Positions 61,179-64,000 of a DNA stretch of 64,000 nucleotides are shown here, in pieces; the stretch's first letter is position 1, and the number at the start of each line of letters is the position of its first letter. The position numbers were made by a program, and so were the translations under genes. Under the pieces are notes generated by a model. The model was given only the letters and a program-made list of their open reading frames with translations. It had not been told where the DNA came from and made no database searches. The stretch is from an uncultured Granulosicoccaceae bacterium (GTDB taxonomy: Bacteria; Pseudomonadota; Gammaproteobacteria; Granulosicoccales; Granulosicoccaceae). The stretch spans positions 1-64,000 of the forward strand of contig CALAJN010000003.1 of assembly GCA_937922675.1 (NCBI GenBank). The letters are read 5' to 3'.

Positions 61179-62495
61179 ATGGACGCAGAGCGAAGCCAAC
61201 AAAACACCCCTGACATCGCAGGCCAGATCCGCTTTTGTGGATTACGTGTATTTGCAGCGTTGGCGGTGCTCGCCTTTGCGGCGCTGATCAGCGGGCCTGT
61301 GGCAGCGCAGTCCGATGCTTTCAGCGTCGAGGTGGCAGTCGCTGACCGCAGTCCGGAAGAGCGTCAGGGGGCCTATGTGCAGGCCTTGCGGCGGGTATTG
61401 GTGTCCAACAGCGGCGACAAGACGGTCATGAACCGCGACGAGATTCGCGCAGCGCTGGCCGCCGCTGAGGACTACGTGGAGACCTATCGCTTTCGTACTC
61501 CCGAGCCCGGCACACTGATCCCTGCAGACACCCTGGTCAGCGAGCAGGTGCGTGAGTCGGGCGAGGCGACTGACCTGTTGCTGGTGCGCTTCAATCGTGA
61601 GAGCGTGCTGACACTGATAGCAGGTGGACGCTCTGATCGAGAGGTTGATAATGCGGCTGTTGGTGTGAGCCCGCTGGATAATGTCGATAGAGCTCTGGTG
61701 TGGCTTTTGATCGAGGACACCGAGCGCACGGTAAGAGGAACAGACCCTGCCGCATCAAAGGTGCGCGAGCGTCTGCGTGAGATTGCCGGTGGCGGTGGTA
61801 TTGCACTTGTCTTTCCTGAGGTGCAGGCCGACAGCGATCCACTGGATGATGACGTGCTGCGTTCTCAGAACGTGCCCGCGGTGCGCGCAGCCTCTGTGCG
61901 CTACGCCATTGATGTTGTACTGACCGGTCATTTGACCCGAGCTGTACAGCCGGCTCTTGATGTGCCGCAAGACCCGACAGCCGCTACGTCTCGAGTCCGC
62001 CGTCAAAGCAGCCCCGGACGAGCGCCTCGAACCGACAGCCGAGAGGCTGCGGCCGGTTGGGTCGGCAACTGGACGCGCTCGGCGGGTGATGTGTCAGAGA
62101 CCACCCGTACCAGTGGCACCTCACTCGACGATGTCTTGCGTGCCGGAATCTCCTGGCTGGTGTCTGACGTGTCAGTAGGGCTGCCTGCCAGTTACGAATA
62201 CGGCGGCACAGGATCAAGCGCTGAGGGTCTGGTCAGAATTGATGGCTTGAATGCCATCGACGATTACGCAGAACTCAGCCGTCTGCTAGCCGGTGTGCCG
62301 GGCGTCGCCAACAGTTGGCCTCGTGAACTCTCCGGTGATTCTGCGATCTTCTCGGTGGTGCCTCGCAACGCGCTGGGCGCCGTGTCGGTTGCCCTGGATG
62401 GTGTCGATTGGTTGCGTCGAGGTGTACTGTCTTCGGATGCCGAGCGTGGCGCCATTGATCGTGGCATCGGTCTGGTCTACGACGTCATTCGTTGA
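61179..62495 (+). CDS. DUF2066 family exported protein
   Basis: The 438-residue protein has an N-terminal signal or anchor ([20 protein letters not shown], about 24-43). The DUF2066 pattern follows: [52 protein letters not shown] and WLLIEDT. Its function is unknown. It is next to hda and divergent from purM in many gammaproteobacteria, as here. The TGA overlaps the TTG start of hda. Confidence 0.85.
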   Translation: MDAERSQQNTPDIAGQIRFCGLRVFAALAVLAFAALISGPVAAQSDAFSVEVAVADRSPEERQGAYVQALRRVLVSNSGDKTVMNRDEIRAALAAAEDYVETYRFRTPEPGTLIPADTLVSEQVRESGEATDLLLVRFNRESVLTLIAGGRSDREVDNAAVGVSPLDNVDRALVWLLIEDTERTVRGTDPAASKVRERLREIAGGGGIALVFPEVQADSDPLDDDVLRSQNVPAVRAASVRYAIDVVLTGHLTRAVQPALDVPQDPTAATSRVRRQSSPGRAPRTDSREAAAGWVGNWTRSAGDVSETTRTSGTSLDDVLRAGISWLVSDVSVGLPASYEYGGTGSSAEGLVRIDGLNAIDDYAELSRLLAGVPGVANSWPRELSGDSAIFSVVPRNALGAVSVALDGVDWLRRGVLSSDAERGAIDRGIGLVYDVIR

Positions 62496-63219
62496 GCACA
62501 GGCAACACGACACTACTGACTGTGCCCATTGATAATGATCCGCCAGCTCAATTGACGCTTGCGCTGGACACTGCCCCGGCCACATCATTCGATACCTTTC
62601 ACTGCGACGATGGCCTGAATTCAGGGCGCTTGCTGGCAAGCCGCAGTATCGAGTCCTTCGCGCGTGGCGAACTTGATGAAAAGCAGTTGTATCTCTGGGG
62701 TGAGGCCGGTTCGGGCAAGTCGCATCTGTTGACTGCTGCCTGCCGCAGTGTTACCGAGGCGGGGTTGCGCGTCGCCTATGTGCCGGGTGAGCTTGCCAAT
62801 CAGCCAAGTGCCCTGGAGGGTCTGGAAGCCTGCAGCCTCGTCTGTATCGATGATCTGCAGCGACTGGATCATGGTTCAGAGGCAGATCTGTTTCACTGCA
62901 TCAATCGTTGCCGGGCCGCTGATACTCGTTTGTTATTTGCAGCTGACCGCGCGGTCGAGCGCCTCGGCCTGATGTTGCCTGATCTGGCGACGCGACTGAA
63001 CTGGGGGCCGGTATTTCATATAGAGCCGTTGGCCGGGGTGGAGATTCTTGACGCCCTGCGGCGCGAGTTTGAACAACGGTCATTGCTCGCCAGCGATGAA
63101 GTCTTGAGCTGGATCGTCCGGCGTTTTCCTCGCGACATGCGCGCGATGAAGGAATTGGTTGACCAGCTGGATCAGGCATCACTGAGCGAGCAGCGCAGGC
63201 TCACTGTGCCCTTTGTACG

Positions 63220-64000
<781 letters not shown>

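Overview
The window is a continuous, gene-dense stretch of a moderately GC-rich bacterial chromosome. The gene content points to a gammaproteobacterium: the sets secB-grxC-yibN with trmL, proA-nadD-rsfS-rlmH-maf-rng-yhdP, darP, and purM-purN-DUF3108 / DUF2066-hda-DUF2069-wrbA are typical of that class, as are ubiK and yaaA. A rhizobial-type rhamnose system, an ABC transporter of the taurine/nitrate family and a glnK-amtB pair suggest a free-living, perhaps marine, heterotroph; a Granulosicoccus-like lineage would fit, but that is only a guess. I found no rRNA, tRNA, CRISPR array, insertion sequence or prophage.

Layout. About 0.2-1.4 kb: a coiled-coil lipoprotein and a SAM methyltransferase. 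1.4-12.2 kb: a complete L-rhamnose locus. An isomerase and a fused aldolase/dehydrogenase face left; the DeoR-type regulator, a four-gene ABC importer and a kinase face right; the mutarotase converges on the kinase. Between the two arms lies an operator made of three plus three half-sites, each spaced exactly 10 bp. 12.3-15.9 kb: a DUF302 protein, YaaA, amtB-glnK behind a good sigma-54 promoter, and ubiK. 16-19.4 kb: a TauABC-like importer whose permease carries a large extra periplasmic insert. 19.5-32.4 kb: YifB/ComM, an O-antigen-ligase-like membrane protein with a long tail, a cysteine-desulfurase-like enzyme, a CAP-domain lipoprotein, an AEC carrier, a PqiA-like protein with a histone-H1-like tail, an MFS carrier, and a LolD/FtsX-type ABC system. 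32.4-35.8 kb: cytochrome b561, a two-haem cytochrome c, rhodanese, glutaredoxin, SecB and TrmL.

36.0-45.7 kb holds a compact nine-gene machine related to MSHA pili and type II secretion: ExeA/MshM-like ATPase, lipoprotein secretin, GspE-like ATPase, GspF-like platform protein, GspL-like fusion, PilO/GspM-like and PilP-like proteins, a GspK/PilX-like minor pilin and a prepilin. It has no prepilin peptidase in the window, and its assembly ATPase lacks the usual zinc-binding segment. This is the most system-like accessory region here.

45.7-64 kb is mostly housekeeping: tatD; the operon proA-nadD-rsfS-rlmH-maf-rng-yhdP; a beta-propeller-like lipoprotein and darP; a predicted outer-membrane protein with a palindrome-rich control region; DUF3108-purN-purM facing DUF2066-hda; then DUF2069 and the truncated wrbA-like gene at the right edge. 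nadD has no ATG, GTG or TTG in a usable position: its frame has a well-spaced GGAGG ahead of an ATC codon, which suggests either a rare AUC start or a sequence error.
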